DNA from: Phycisphaerae bacterium
GTDB lineage: Bacteria; Planctomycetota; Phycisphaerae; Sedimentisphaerales; Anaerobacaceae
Assembly (NCBI GenBank): GCA_012744475.1
Contig: JAAYBV010000055.1
Coordinates: 1 to 64,000 of the forward strand
Direction: 5' to 3'
DNA length: 64,000 nt
Part shown: piece by piece, positions 25,586 through 35,783 of the stretch
Position numbering within the stretch: position 1 is the first letter of the stretch
Layout of the letters: every line of letters begins with the position of its first letter
The notes under the pieces: generated by a model
The model's input: only the letters and a program-made list of their open reading frames with translations
What the model was told of the DNA's origin: nothing
Database searches by the model: none
Made by a program: the position numbers and the translations under genes

Positions 25586-26476
25586 ATGGATTTCGCCCTA
25601 TTCGTTCAGTACGCCCTCTCGGGCATCACCGTCGGCAGCGTGTACGCCATCGTGGCGATCGGCTTCAACATCATCTATTGCACGACGGGGATCATCAATT
25701 TCGCCCAGGGCGAGTTCCTCATCGTCGGTGCGATGACGGCCATCAGTCTGGCCCAGGTCGCGCCGCTGCCGGTGGCGATCCTCGGGGCGGTTCTGATCAC
25801 GACGGCCCTGGGGGCCGTGGTCGAGCTGGTCTTCATCCGGCAGGTCCGCAACGCCTCGGTGCTGCGGCTGATCATCATCACCATCGGCTTGTCGATCGTG
25901 ATGCGGGAGGTCATGCTGCACATCTGGGATGAGCAGGTGCGGTCGCTGCCCTACTTCACGGGCACGGAGGTCTCAACCGTCACCATCCTGGGAGCGCACA
26001 TCTCGCCGCAGGTGCTTTGGGTGCTCGGCGTCAGCGCCGTCATCGTTGCGGCGCTGACGCTCTTCTTTCGGTGCACCACCACGGGCAGAGCCATGCGTGC
26101 CTGCGCCGACGACCGGATGGCCGCATGCCTCTGCGGCGTCAACGACCGCTGGATGGTCACCCTCTCGTTCATGCTCAGCGCCGGCATCGGCGCACTGGCC
26201 GGCTGCGTCGTCTCGCCGATCACGCAGACCCAATACGACATGGGCGCCCCGCTGGCGATCAAGGGCTTCACCGTCGCGATCCTGGGCGGCATGGGCAACA
26301 GTATGGCGGCGGTGGCGGCGGGCCTGTTCCTCGGCCTGCTGGAGGCGTTCGTGGTCAGCGTGCTGCCCTCCTCGTACAAAGAGGTCGCGGCCATCGTGGT
26401 GCTGCTGTTGATCCTCGTCTTCCGGCCGAGCGGCCTGTTTGCCCGCCGGGACGTGAGTGCTCTGAGGGCGGCATGA
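25586..26476 (+). CDS. livH: LivH-type ABC transporter permease
   Basis: A 296-residue inner-membrane permease of the LivH family with about eight hydrophobic segments. YALSGITVGSVYAIVAIGFNIIY and TGIINFAQGEF near the N-terminus are the family signature, and the loop RAMRACADDRMAACLCGVN is the coupling region that contacts the ATPases. Length is normal. It begins 18 bases after the binding protein and ends in an ATGA overlap with LivM, so the two permeases are translationally coupled. Confidence 0.93.
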   Translation: MDFALFVQYALSGITVGSVYAIVAIGFNIIYCTTGIINFAQGEFLIVGAMTAISLAQVAPLPVAILGAVLITTALGAVVELVFIRQVRNASVLRLIIITIGLSIVMREVMLHIWDEQVRSLPYFTGTEVSTVTILGAHISPQVLWVLGVSAVIVAALTLFFRCTTTGRAMRACADDRMAACLCGVNDRWMVTLSFMLSAGIGALAGCVVSPITQTQYDMGAPLAIKGFTVAILGGMGNSMAAVAAGLFLGLLEAFVVSVLPSSYKEVAAIVVLLLILVFRPSGLFARRDVSALRAA

Positions 26477-27543
26477 TGCGGCTGCGAATCTACTACCCCG
26501 TCCTTGCCGCTGCGGCCCTGGTGGTCGTGCTGCATGTCGCGCTGGCGGCGTCCGGCAAGACCTACTACATGACGCAGATCACCATGTCGGCCTACTACGC
26601 CCTCGTCGTGATCGGGCTGTGCCTGCTCATGGGCTACGCCGGACAAATCTCGCTGGGCCACGCGGGTTTCTTCGCCATCGGCGGCTACACCATCGCCGTC
26701 CTGACCACGTACGACCTCGGCAACTGGCGTGAAACTCCGGCGATCGGACTGCTGCGCTCGCTCGGGCTTCTGATGCAATGGCAGGACATGTACGGTCGCG
26801 ACATCCTTTCATTTTCGCCGTGGCTGGCCTTTGCCGCCGCCATGTTGCTGGCCGCCCTGATCGCCCTGGTGATTGGCCTGCCCGTGATCCGGCTCAAAGG
26901 CCACTACCTCGCCATGGCCACGCTCGGTTTTGGCCTGATCATCTATCGCATCGTCCTGGGCGCCCGGCTCCTCGGCCAGGCCGACGGCATTTCCAACGTG
27001 CCGGCCTTCGGCCTTGTCGGCGGCCTCCAGGTCAATGGCAGAGCGCCGTTCCGCGTCCAGAACTACTATATCGCATGGTTCGCCGTCCTGGCGGCCATGG
27101 TGCTGTCGCTGAACCTGATCCACTCGCGCGTCGGCCGGGCGCTGCGCTCGATCCACCAGAGCGAAGAAGCCGCCCACTCGCTGGGCATCGACACGTATCG
27201 CTACAAGCTGGCCACGTTCATCCTGAGCGCCCTGTTCGCGGCGGTCGGCGGCGCCCTGCTGACCCACTACAATGGAAGCATCGGCCCCTCTGAAGCCACT
27301 GTCATGAAGTCCGTCCGATACGTCGCCATTGTTGCGGTCGGCGGCATGGCCAACCTCTGGGGCGCGATGCTCATGGGAGTTCTGCTGAATTTCCTGTCGC
27401 TGCGCGGCGTCTTCGGCTCCTTCGACGACGCCGTGTTCGGCGCCATTCTCATCGGCGTCATGATCCTCGCCCCTCAGGGCCTGCTGCAAGTGCCCAGGTG
27501 GCGGACGGTGACCGCCCTGCTGCCGAGGAGGAAGCGTGCTTAA
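26473..27543 (+). CDS. livM: LivM-type ABC transporter permease
   Basis: A 356-residue permease of the LivM family. YYALVVIGLCLLMGYAGQISLGHAGFF is cut by the usual family pattern GYAGQ-SLGHAGFFAIG, and the coupling loop is VGRALRSIHQSEEAAHSLGID. About ten hydrophobic segments are present. The start is fixed at ATG 26473 by the ATGA overlap with livH; a longer in-frame extension lies inside livH and is not real. It is separated from livG by a palindromic repeat rather than a short operon gap. Confidence 0.92.
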   Translation: MMRLRIYYPVLAAAALVVVLHVALAASGKTYYMTQITMSAYYALVVIGLCLLMGYAGQISLGHAGFFAIGGYTIAVLTTYDLGNWRETPAIGLLRSLGLLMQWQDMYGRDILSFSPWLAFAAAMLLAALIALVIGLPVIRLKGHYLAMATLGFGLIIYRIVLGARLLGQADGISNVPAFGLVGGLQVNGRAPFRVQNYYIAWFAVLAAMVLSLNLIHSRVGRALRSIHQSEEAAHSLGIDTYRYKLATFILSALFAAVGGALLTHYNGSIGPSEATVMKSVRYVAIVAVGGMANLWGAMLMGVLLNFLSLRGVFGSFDDAVFGAILIGVMILAPQGLLQVPRWRTVTALLPRRKRA

Positions 27544-27544
27544 G

Positions 27545-27680
27545 AGAATCCGAAATCCGAAATCCGAAACAAGTCCGAAACCCGAAGCACGAATGACCGA
27601 AACGCTGTCGCCCTCTGGACGGTTCGTTTTGGATTTGCGGTTTTGGCCATTCGTATTTGTTTCGAATTTCGTATTTCTCG
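27545..27680. repeat. palindromic element between livM and livG
   Basis: About 136 A+T-rich bases. The left arm (GAAATCCGAAAC...CACGAATGACCGAAAC) is the imperfect reverse complement of the right arm (GTTTTGGCCATTCGTATTTGTTTCGAATTTC). The same arm sequence recurs at 29335-29540. It contains no gene and fills the gap between two genes that would normally almost touch. Confidence 0.75.
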
Positions 27681-27702
27681 TCCGGCCGTTCGAGGAGGGT
27701 CT

Positions 27703-28473
<771 letters not shown>

Positions 28474-28480
28474 GATCCTC

Positions 28481-28559
28481 CGTGGCGAGGGCATCTTGCC
28501 CTTGCTCTTCATAACCCGGCGGACCGCAGAAGACGCAAGGGCGGGACGCCCTCGCCACG
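28481..28559. repeat. palindromic element inserted between livG and livF
   Basis: Outer arms CGTGGCGAGGGC (28481-28492) and GCCCTCGCCACG (28548-28559) are perfectly inverted, and inner CTTGCCCTTG pairs imperfectly with CGCAAGGGCG. It is flanked by two near-identical 16-mers, CATGCTTAAGATCCTC (28465-28480) and CATGCTTAGAATCCTC (28595-28610), the second being the livF start. This looks like an insertion that duplicated the livF start region. Confidence 0.8.
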
Positions 28560-28595
28560 GGGCAACGCGTGATTCCGGGGGCATAGGGGGGAGTC

Positions 28596-29330
28596 ATGCT
28601 TAGAATCCTCAACTTGGAGGCCGGCTATGGCCCGCTGCGGGTCCTCAAGGGGATCAGCCTGCACGTCTCGCCGGGCGAGGCGGTGGCGGTGATCGGCGCC
28701 AACGGAGCGGGCAAGACCACGCTGCTCAAGACTATCGCGGGCGTCCTGAAGGCCCGCTCGGGCGAGATCGCGTTCGACAAACAGAACATTCGCGGCCGGC
28801 CGGCGGAGAAGATCGTCGCCGTTGGATGCAGTCTCGTCCCCGAGGGCCGGCACGTGTTCGGCACCATGACCGTTCGGGAGAACCTTCTTCTCGGCGCGTT
28901 CTGCCGGCGGCACGTGGACAACAGCGCCGGTGTCGACGAGAGCCTGGAGCAGGTCTACGATCTCTTCGGCATCCTCAAGGAACGCTCGAATCAGTTGGCC
29001 GGCACGCTCTCCGGCGGCCAGCAGCAGATGCTCGCCATCGGCCGGGCCTTGATGAGCCGGCCCAGACTGCTGATGATGGACGAGCCCTCGCTCGGTGTCG
29101 CCCCGCTGCTCGTCCAGAGCATCTACGAGAAGATCGTCACCCTCAAGCGCAACGGCCTGACCATCCTGCTGGTGGAACAGAATGCACGGGCCGCCCTGGC
29201 CGTCGCCGACCGGGGCTATGTAATCGAGACCGGCCAGATCGTCCTGCAGGGACCGTCCCGGCAGTTGAGCGACAATCCGGAGGTGCAGCGGGCCTATCTC
29301 GGAAAAGAGTATCGACGCATCGACGAATAG
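28596..29330 (+). CDS. livF: LivF-type ABC transporter ATPase
   Basis: A 244-residue ABC ATPase of the LivF family: Walker A GANGAGKTT, CSLVPEGRHVFGTMTVRENLLLG, signature LSGGQQQMLAIGRAL, Walker B LLMMDEPSLGVAP and the switch VEQNAR. It starts at ATG 28596 with GGGGGGAG upstream. A 120-base spacer holding a palindromic element separates it from livG, and a second, older-looking copy of its first five codons overlaps the livG stop. Confidence 0.93.
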   Translation: MLRILNLEAGYGPLRVLKGISLHVSPGEAVAVIGANGAGKTTLLKTIAGVLKARSGEIAFDKQNIRGRPAEKIVAVGCSLVPEGRHVFGTMTVRENLLLGAFCRRHVDNSAGVDESLEQVYDLFGILKERSNQLAGTLSGGQQQMLAIGRALMSRPRLLMMDEPSLGVAPLLVQSIYEKIVTLKRNGLTILLVEQNARAALAVADRGYVIETGQIVLQGPSRQLSDNPEVQRAYLGKEYRRIDE

Positions 29331-29334
29331 ACAC

Positions 29335-29540
29335 AAATCCGAATTCCGAAAACTCGAAATCCGAAACAAGCACGAATGACCAAAGCCTTAAGACCGAGTA
29401 TCAAAGAGCAAAAACCAAATATCAAAACAGTAGAATCCGCCGCAGGCGGATGATTTTCTCCATTTTGCACTTTGCTATTTGATCTTTGCTTTCACCGTCG
29501 AGATTCGAATTCCGAGTTTCGGATTTCGTGCTTCATTGAG
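29335..29540. repeat. nested palindromic element between livF and the PaaK-like gene
   Basis: About 206 A+T-rich bases. The outer left arm (AAATCCGAATTCCGAAAACTCGAAATCCGAAACAAGCACGAA, cut here: AAATCCGAATTCCG) and the right arm (CGAATTCCGAGTTTCGGATTTCGTG, cut here: CGGATTTCGTGC) are inverted. Inner arms AAATATCAAA and TTTGATCTTTG and a central CCGCC/GGCGG hairpin give a nested structure. The left arm matches the element at 27545-27680, so both belong to one family. Confidence 0.72.
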
Positions 29541-29554
29541 ATCGGGGTTGCCCT

Positions 29555-30868
29555 ATGGACCAGACAAGCATGTACAACGCCAAGTGTGAGACCCTCCCGC
29601 GCAACGAGCTGGAGCAGCTTCAGTTCGAGCGGCTGCAATCGACGCTCAATCGCGCGTATCGCAACGTCGCCTTCTACAAGGCCGCGTTCGATACGCACTG
29701 CGTCAACCTCGAACGGATCAGGGACATCCAGGCGATGCAGGAGCTTCCGTTCACCACGAAGGAGGACCTCCAGAAGAGCTATCCGTACGACATGTTTGCG
29801 GTCCCGTTGAGGGACATCGTGCGGATCCACACCACCTCGGGCACCGCTACCCGGCCAATCGTCGTCGGATACACGCAGAATGACCTGCGCAACTGGAGGG
29901 AGTGTGCCGCCCGCCTGCTCACCGCCGCGGGTGTCACCCAGCATGACGTCGTGCAGATCGCGCTGCACTACAGCCTGTTCGCGGAGGGATTCGGTTTCCA
30001 CCAGGGGGCTGAGCGGGTCGGCGCCTCGGTGATCCCGGCCTCTCTGGCGACCAGCGTGGCCAAGCAGATCGTCGTTATGCGGGATTTCAAGACGACCGTC
30101 CTGATCTCGACGCCCAGCCACGCCCTGAACATCGCGGTCGGTCTCGATGAGGAGCAGGTCCGTCTGGAGCGGCTGTCTCTGCGGCTGGGCCTCTTCGGCG
30201 GCGAGCGATGGAGCGACTCGTCGCGCCGGCAATTAGAGGAGCGGCTGCGCATCACCTCGATCGATACGTACGGTCCGACGGAGGTCCTGGGCCCCGGCGT
30301 CGCCGGCGAGTGTCACCTGCGGCATGGCCTGCACATCAACGAAGACCAGTTCATCGTCGAGGTCATCAATCCCAAGACGCTTGCCCCGGTCGCGGCGGGC
30401 GAGGAAGGCGAGCTGGTAGTCACGACGATCCTGAAGGAAGGCTTCCCGCTGATCCGCTACCGCACGTGTGACATCACGCGCTTGATCGCCGAACCCTGCG
30501 CCTGCGGGCGGACCTTCCTGCGCATGGCGCCCGTCTCGGGACGCACCGACGACCTGATCCTGGTGCGCGGCGTCGGGTTCTTCCCCGCCCAGATCGAGGA
30601 GATCCTCAGCGGGTTCGAAGGCGTCAGCCCGTACTTCCAGATCATTCTCGATCAGGAAGGCGGTATTGACACCGTCCAGATTCGCGTGGAGATTTCCGGC
30701 GCCATCCAATCGGTCGACAGGATCAAAGCGCTCGAGACGCTGCGCGTCCAGATCGCCCAGCGCATCGCGACCGTCCTGGACGTGGAAGCGAAGGTGATCC
30801 TGGTCGAGCCCGGATCGTTGCGGCAACTCGCCGCCGGAGCCGAGCGGGTCGTGGATCGGCGGCCGTAG
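29555..30868 (+). CDS. PaaK-type phenylacetate-CoA ligase family protein
   Basis: A 437-residue adenylate-forming ligase of the PaaK type. It starts with the family's LERLQSTLNRAYRNVAFYKAAFD-like region (here FERLQSTLNRAYRNV). The P-loop analogue is HTTSGTATRPIVVGYT, the adenylation motif is DTYGPTEVLGPGVAGEC, and the hinge region is GELVVTTILKEGFPLIRYRTCDITR. A four-cysteine-like patch (EPCACGRT) is typical of PaaK, and GRTDDLILVRGVGFFPAQIEEIL is the C-terminal motif. The family activates phenylacetate and related aromatic acids to CoA thioesters. It is the last gene of the transporter cluster, so the imported ligand may be the acid that it activates; this is inference. Confidence 0.88.
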   Translation: MDQTSMYNAKCETLPRNELEQLQFERLQSTLNRAYRNVAFYKAAFDTHCVNLERIRDIQAMQELPFTTKEDLQKSYPYDMFAVPLRDIVRIHTTSGTATRPIVVGYTQNDLRNWRECAARLLTAAGVTQHDVVQIALHYSLFAEGFGFHQGAERVGASVIPASLATSVAKQIVVMRDFKTTVLISTPSHALNIAVGLDEEQVRLERLSLRLGLFGGERWSDSSRRQLEERLRITSIDTYGPTEVLGPGVAGECHLRHGLHINEDQFIVEVINPKTLAPVAAGEEGELVVTTILKEGFPLIRYRTCDITRLIAEPCACGRTFLRMAPVSGRTDDLILVRGVGFFPAQIEEILSGFEGVSPYFQIILDQEGGIDTVQIRVEISGAIQSVDRIKALETLRVQIAQRIATVLDVEAKVILVEPGSLRQLAAGAERVVDRRP

Positions 30869-30963
30869 GGGCGAATAACGATTCGCCTCTATTTTGGGTC
30901 CTTGAGGTCCCTTCGGTCCTCTTGGCCCACTGCAAACAAGTCATTCATTGGCAGGAGCGAACG

Positions 30964-33900
30964 ATGAACAAAGTGCGGAGAGCGGTTCTCACATGGGCAA
31001 CCATCGCGGGGCTTTCGGTCGTCACGGCTCCGGCATCGGTCTATGCAGGGGCGAATGATGATTCGACCCCACCGCCTGCCGATGCGCTCGAACGAGGCTT
31101 CATGAACCCGCCCGCTTCGGCCAGGCCGCGGACCTGGTGGCATTGGACCGGCGGCAACGTCACGAAGGAAGGCATCACGAAGGACCTCGAATGGATGAAG
31201 CGCGTCGGCATCGGCGGCTGTCAGTTGGCCGACGTCAGCTTCGGGTTCGGCCAAACCGTCGAAGAGAGGATCGAGTTCGGCAGCCCGGAATGGTTCGACG
31301 CCGTCCGTCACGCCGCCACCGAGGCCCAGCGGCTGGGACTGGAACTGGCGATCTTCAGCTCCGCCGGCTGGAGCGAGACGGGCGGGCCCTGGGTCCAGCC
31401 CGAGCAGGCGATGAAGAAGCTCGTCTGGAGTGAGACGACTGTGGAAGGGCCGCAGCGCTTCGCCGGCAGGCTGCCCCAACCTCCGTCCAACAACGGACCG
31501 TTTCAGAATCAGGGCGCCGGCGGCCGCAGTCCGCAGCCGGACCCCACCTGGTATGGTGACAGTGCGGTCATCGCCTTCCGCATTCCGGCAGCCGAAGTTG
31601 ACATGGTCGCCCTGAAGGCGAAGGTGACTACCAGCGCCGGCGATCCCGGCGCGCCGGGACTGTTCGACGATGACTGGAATTCGGCCGCAACGATCCGCCC
31701 GCCTGCGGAAGGCGCTCCGGCCTGGCTTCAAATCGAGTTTGCGCAGCCATTCCGCGCGCGAGCTATCACGATAGCCGGACCCGCCGGCATCCCCGTCGGT
31801 CGGGTGGTGGCGGGCGACGACGTCGAGCACTTGCGAACCCTCGTGACGTTGCCGGGCGCGCAGCTCTACCGCCAGGGCAGGATACGCACGTTCGCACTGC
31901 CCGAGACCACGGCGAAGATCTACCGCATCGAGATGACCGCCGCGCCGTTGGGACCCGGCCCGACGATGAGCCAGGAGCCGACACCGCCGGCAAAACAGTA
32001 CTCGCTCACGGAGGTGCGGCTGCACGGCGGCGCCCGCGTAAACCGCTGGGAAGACAAGGCGGGCTTTGGCCACTTGTTCGAATACGAGACGGTACCGACA
32101 CCCGATGTGCCCGCGGAAGCAATGATCCAACAGAGGGACGTGGTCTATCTGACGTCCAGGATGGCGCCCGACGGCACGCTGAATTGGGATGTGCCGGCAG
32201 GCAGGTGGACCATTCTGCGGCTGGGCTGCTCGCTGACCGGCGCCAAGAACCGCCCGGCGCCGCCCTCGGGATCGGGCTACGAGGCCGACAAGCTTAGCGC
32301 CAAACACATGGAAGCCTACTATCACGGCTACTTCGATCCGCTGGCCAAAGCGCTGGGGCCGCTGTTCGGCAAGAGCCTGCAATACGTGGTGATGGATAGT
32401 TGGGAGGCGGGCCGACAGAACTGGACGGAGGAGATGATCGACGAGTTCTGGAGGCGGCGCGGCTACGACCCTACGCCGTATCTGGCGATTCTGACCGGCC
32501 GTGTTGTCGAGAGCGCCGAGGCCAGCGACCGCTTTCTGTGGGATTTCCGCCGGACGCTGGCCGACATGTGGGCCGATTGCCACTATGGCGTGATGGCCGA
32601 CCTGTTGGGCAAGCACGGCATCGGTATCTATGGAGAGGCGGCGGGTGTCTCGCTGGAGATCCCCGAGGACACCCTGCTCAACAAGAGCAAGGTCGCGATC
32701 CCGATGGGCGAGTTCTGGGTGGGCAAGATGCATCCGCCGCTGATGTACTATCAGGACGTTCGCGGGGCGGCTTCGGCGGCGCACGTCTATGGCAAGACGC
32801 TCGTCGCAACCGAGTCCTATACGGGCGGCGGCTACGAAACGCCGTACGCGCTGAAGAAAGTCTCCGATTACTGGTTTGCCCAGAGCGTCAACCGGATCGT
32901 CTTCCACACCTCGGCGCATCAGCCGCTCGACACCAGGCCCGGCAACGCGATGGTCGGCACGCATGTCCACCGCAATATCACGTGGGCCGAGCAGGCGAGG
33001 CCTTTCATGGACTATCTGGCGCGCCAATCGTTCCTGTTGCAGCAGGGCCTGTTCGTGGCCGATCTGGCATACCTGCTGGACGAAGGCGCGCCGTCGACGA
33101 TGCCGATCTGGGGCGCGGGACTGACGCCGAAGCCGCCCAAGGGTTATGACTTCGACTATATCAATGCCGACGTGCTGTTGAATCGGATGTCGGTCGACGC
33201 CGGCGGCCGGTTGGTGCTGCCCGACGGCATGAGTTACCGCGTGCTGGTGCTACCGCAGACAGACAAGATGCGGCCGGAACTGCTCCGCAAGATTCGCGAT
33301 CTGGTTCTGGGCGGGGCAACCGTTGTGGGGCCCAGGCCCGCGCGCTCCCCGAGCCTGGCGGGCCGGCCGGAGTCGGACCGGGATGTGCCGGAGTTGGCGG
33401 CCGAAGTGTGGGGCGACCTTGACGGCGTCAGTCGGACCATCCGCTATGTCGGCAAGGGTAGGGTCGTCTGGGGCCTGCCGCTGGAGGATGTCCTGGCATC
33501 GCTGAACACTCCGAAGGATGCCGAGTTTGCCACGGGCCTGGACGCCGAAGTCGCCTGGACCCATCGGCGAACCTCCGACGCGGACATCTATTACGTCGCG
33601 AATCTCACCGATGCCGCGCAGGACATTCAGGCGCGCTTCCGCGTCAGCGGCAAAGAGGCGGAACTCTGGCAGCCGGACACGGGCCAGATCGCGCCGGCTT
33701 CGTACCGCATCGTGGACGATCGCACGATCGTCTCACTTGGCCTCTCACCACGTGAGAGCGTGTTCGTGGTCTTTCGCCGGGCCGCTTCGTCGCCGACCCG
33801 TACGCTGCCGCAGCGCACCGCCACGACGCTGGCGACCGTGAGCGGGCCCTGGGATGTCACGTTCCCTGCGAACCTCGGCGCGCCCGAGAGGATTCAGCTC

Positions 33901-34335
33901 GCTCATCTGGAGTCCTGGACCGCCCATGCCGATCCGGGTGTGAAGTACTTCTCCGGCACGGCGACGTACACCAGGAGGATCCAGGCGCCGCAGAGCTGGT
34001 TCCAGTCGGGCGCCCGACTCGCGCTGGACCTGGGGGCAGTTCACGACATCGCAGAGGTATCCATCAACGGCGAGCCGCCCGTCACGCTGTGGAAGCCGCC
34101 GTACCAGGTGGACGCAACCGGTTCGCTCAAGCCGGGCGAGAACCGGCTGGAAATCAAGGTCACCAATCAGTGGACGAATCGCCAGATCGGCGACCGCCTG
34201 GTCCCGGCCGACCGGAAGGTGCTGGCGATGCCTGCCGGCGGCTTCGGCCCGATGGCCGGCTTCGGCGGCCCCCAAACCCCGGCCGAATCGGGATTGCTCG
34301 GTCCGGTCACCGTGATCTCCACCATCAGTCAGTGA
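30964..34335 (+). CDS. secreted GH106-type alpha-L-rhamnosidase
   Basis: A 1123-residue exported enzyme. After the signal peptide (about 1-28) comes GFMNPPASARPRTWWHW and NVTKEGITKDLEWMKRVGIGG, the characteristic opening of the GH106/PF17132 family. Later barrel motifs include VVMDSWEAG, GIYGEAAGV, KTLVATESYTG and VFHTSAHQP. The C-terminal ~170 residues (GPWDVTFP, YFSGTATYTRRI, LALDLGAVHDIAEVSING) form a galactose-binding jelly roll as in GH2/GH106. The family releases alpha-L-rhamnose from rhamnogalacturonan and related glycans. ATG 30964 follows GGCAGGAGCGA. The CE15 gene begins 23 bases downstream, so the pair is an operon for a rhamnose- and uronate-containing polysaccharide. Confidence 0.83.
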   Translation: MNKVRRAVLTWATIAGLSVVTAPASVYAGANDDSTPPPADALERGFMNPPASARPRTWWHWTGGNVTKEGITKDLEWMKRVGIGGCQLADVSFGFGQTVEERIEFGSPEWFDAVRHAATEAQRLGLELAIFSSAGWSETGGPWVQPEQAMKKLVWSETTVEGPQRFAGRLPQPPSNNGPFQNQGAGGRSPQPDPTWYGDSAVIAFRIPAAEVDMVALKAKVTTSAGDPGAPGLFDDDWNSAATIRPPAEGAPAWLQIEFAQPFRARAITIAGPAGIPVGRVVAGDDVEHLRTLVTLPGAQLYRQGRIRTFALPETTAKIYRIEMTAAPLGPGPTMSQEPTPPAKQYSLTEVRLHGGARVNRWEDKAGFGHLFEYETVPTPDVPAEAMIQQRDVVYLTSRMAPDGTLNWDVPAGRWTILRLGCSLTGAKNRPAPPSGSGYEADKLSAKHMEAYYHGYFDPLAKALGPLFGKSLQYVVMDSWEAGRQNWTEEMIDEFWRRRGYDPTPYLAILTGRVVESAEASDRFLWDFRRTLADMWADCHYGVMADLLGKHGIGIYGEAAGVSLEIPEDTLLNKSKVAIPMGEFWVGKMHPPLMYYQDVRGAASAAHVYGKTLVATESYTGGGYETPYALKKVSDYWFAQSVNRIVFHTSAHQPLDTRPGNAMVGTHVHRNITWAEQARPFMDYLARQSFLLQQGLFVADLAYLLDEGAPSTMPIWGAGLTPKPPKGYDFDYINADVLLNRMSVDAGGRLVLPDGMSYRVLVLPQTDKMRPELLRKIRDLVLGGATVVGPRPARSPSLAGRPESDRDVPELAAEVWGDLDGVSRTIRYVGKGRVVWGLPLEDVLASLNTPKDAEFATGLDAEVAWTHRRTSDADIYYVANLTDAAQDIQARFRVSGKEAELWQPDTGQIAPASYRIVDDRTIVSLGLSPRESVFVVFRRAASSPTRTLPQRTATTLATVSGPWDVTFPANLGAPERIQLAHLESWTAHADPGVKYFSGTATYTRRIQAPQSWFQSGARLALDLGAVHDIAEVSINGEPPVTLWKPPYQVDATGSLKPGENRLEIKVTNQWTNRQIGDRLVPADRKVLAMPAGGFGPMAGFGGPQTPAESGLLGPVTVISTISQ

Positions 34336-34357
34336 ATGTCCTGAAAGGGTCAGTGCG

Positions 34358-35644
34358 ATGAGAACTGTCGGTTGCTGTCTGGTCTTGTTGTTCGTTTGTG
34401 GCGCTGCGCTGGCACAGATCGCGGACTCGCCCGATGAGAGCGTTGCGGGCATCGCGGTCAACTACACGGAGGCGAAGGTCGGGCCGTATACGCTGCCGGA
34501 CGTGTTGAAGCTCGCCGACGGCCAGCCGGTGCGCGACGCCGCCACCTGGTTCGAGAAACGCCGACCCCAGATCGTCAGGCTCTTCGAGGAGAATCAGTAC
34601 GGCCGCAGCCCGGGCCGGCCCGCCGACATGAGCTTCGACGTGTTCGACAAGGCCGGGCGGGCGTTCGGTGGAAAGGCGATTCGCCGACAGGTGACGATCT
34701 ACTTCTCCAGGGACAAGGCCGGACCGCAGACGGACCTGCTGATCTATCTGCCCGCCGGCGCAAGCAAACCCGTGCCGCTGCTGTTGAGTCTGGGCTTTGC
34801 CGGCAACAACACCATGGTGAACGATCCCAATGTGAAGGTCGGCACGTTCTGGGACCGGCGTCAGAATCGGCGGGTGCCCGCCACCAGAGGCTTCGGATTC
34901 ATGGACGTGATGTCGCTGCTGGAGAAGGGATTCGGTTTCGCCACGTTCAACTACAGTGACGTCGACCCCGATGCGCCGGGCGCGGTCGCCTACGGCGTGC
35001 GGAAGCTCTATCTGAGAGAGGGACAGACGGAGCCCGCGTCGGAGGAGTGGGGTTCCATCGCCGCCTGGGCGTGGGGCATGAGCCGGGCCATGGACTACTT
35101 CGAGACGGACGAGGACGTGGACGCCAAGCGCGTGGCGATCACGGGCGTGTCGCGTCTGGGCAAGACGGTGCTGTGGGCAGGCGCGCACGATACGCGCATC
35201 GCGATGGTGATCGCCAGTTGTTCGGGCGAGGGCGGCGCAGCGCTGAGCCGGCGCAACTATGGCGAGACCATCGCCCATCTGGCCGCCCCGACGCGATACG
35301 CCTATCAGTTCTGCGCCAACTACGGCAAGTGGGCGGACAAGGTCGCCGAATTCCCGGTCGATGCGCACATGCTGATCGCGCTGATCGCGCCGCGTCCCGT
35401 GCTCTTGCAGACGGGCAACACCGACAAATGGTCGGACCCGTATGGCGAATTCCTGGCAGCCGTTGCCGCCGGCCCGGTCTACGAATTGCTCGGCAAACAG
35501 GGACTGGGCACGGACAAGATGCCCGCCGCCGGGGAGCCCATCCTGCACACGATCGGCTACTTCATGCACGACGGCGGCCACGGCCCATCTCCGGCGGACT
35601 GGCCCGTGTTCATGCAATTCATGCAGATACACTTGCAGCCGTGA
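34358..35644 (+). CDS. secreted CE15 glucuronoyl esterase
   Basis: A 428-residue carbohydrate esterase of family 15 with signal peptide 1-19. The nucleophile sits in GVSRLGK at 263-269 (Ser265 and the oxyanion Arg266), the family's GCSRxGK motif with Val for Cys. The base is the His of HDGGHGP near the C-terminus, and the acid in the family lies in SCSGEGGAA. CE15 cleaves ester bonds between 4-O-methyl-glucuronoyl xylan and lignin alcohols. Gene order behind the rhamnosidase suggests concerted attack on uronic-acid-decorated plant polymers. Confidence 0.88.
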   Translation: MRTVGCCLVLLFVCGAALAQIADSPDESVAGIAVNYTEAKVGPYTLPDVLKLADGQPVRDAATWFEKRRPQIVRLFEENQYGRSPGRPADMSFDVFDKAGRAFGGKAIRRQVTIYFSRDKAGPQTDLLIYLPAGASKPVPLLLSLGFAGNNTMVNDPNVKVGTFWDRRQNRRVPATRGFGFMDVMSLLEKGFGFATFNYSDVDPDAPGAVAYGVRKLYLREGQTEPASEEWGSIAAWAWGMSRAMDYFETDEDVDAKRVAITGVSRLGKTVLWAGAHDTRIAMVIASCSGEGGAALSRRNYGETIAHLAAPTRYAYQFCANYGKWADKVAEFPVDAHMLIALIAPRPVLLQTGNTDKWSDPYGEFLAAVAAGPVYELLGKQGLGTDKMPAAGEPILHTIGYFMHDGGHGPSPADWPVFMQFMQIHLQP

Positions 35645-35665
35645 GGTGTTCGTAGTCTGCCCGTA

Positions 35666-35720
35666 AGAGCCCGCCCCTTCAACTGCGTTCAGGGCAGGCT
35701 CTCAGCGAAGCCGAAGGGGC
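35666..35720. repeat. palindromic element in the convergent spacer
   Basis: GCCCCTTC (35673-35680) and GAAGGGGC (35713-35720) are perfectly inverted; AGAGCC (35666-35671) also pairs with GGCTCT (35697-35702). Two alternative hairpins thus overlap between convergent genes. No T-tract follows, so it is better called an interspersed repeat, although it could also slow transcription from both sides. Confidence 0.55.
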
Positions 35721-35783
35721 ATACCTTCGATGCAACAGGTAACGCCTCACGGCGTCACTACAAACCGCGGCGGCGAGGACGCC

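Noticed and set aside
26017-26472. Extended livM beginning inside livH
   Set aside because: The extra 152 residues are an Arg/His-rich shadow of livH; the ATGA overlap at 26473 is the usual livH/livM junction.
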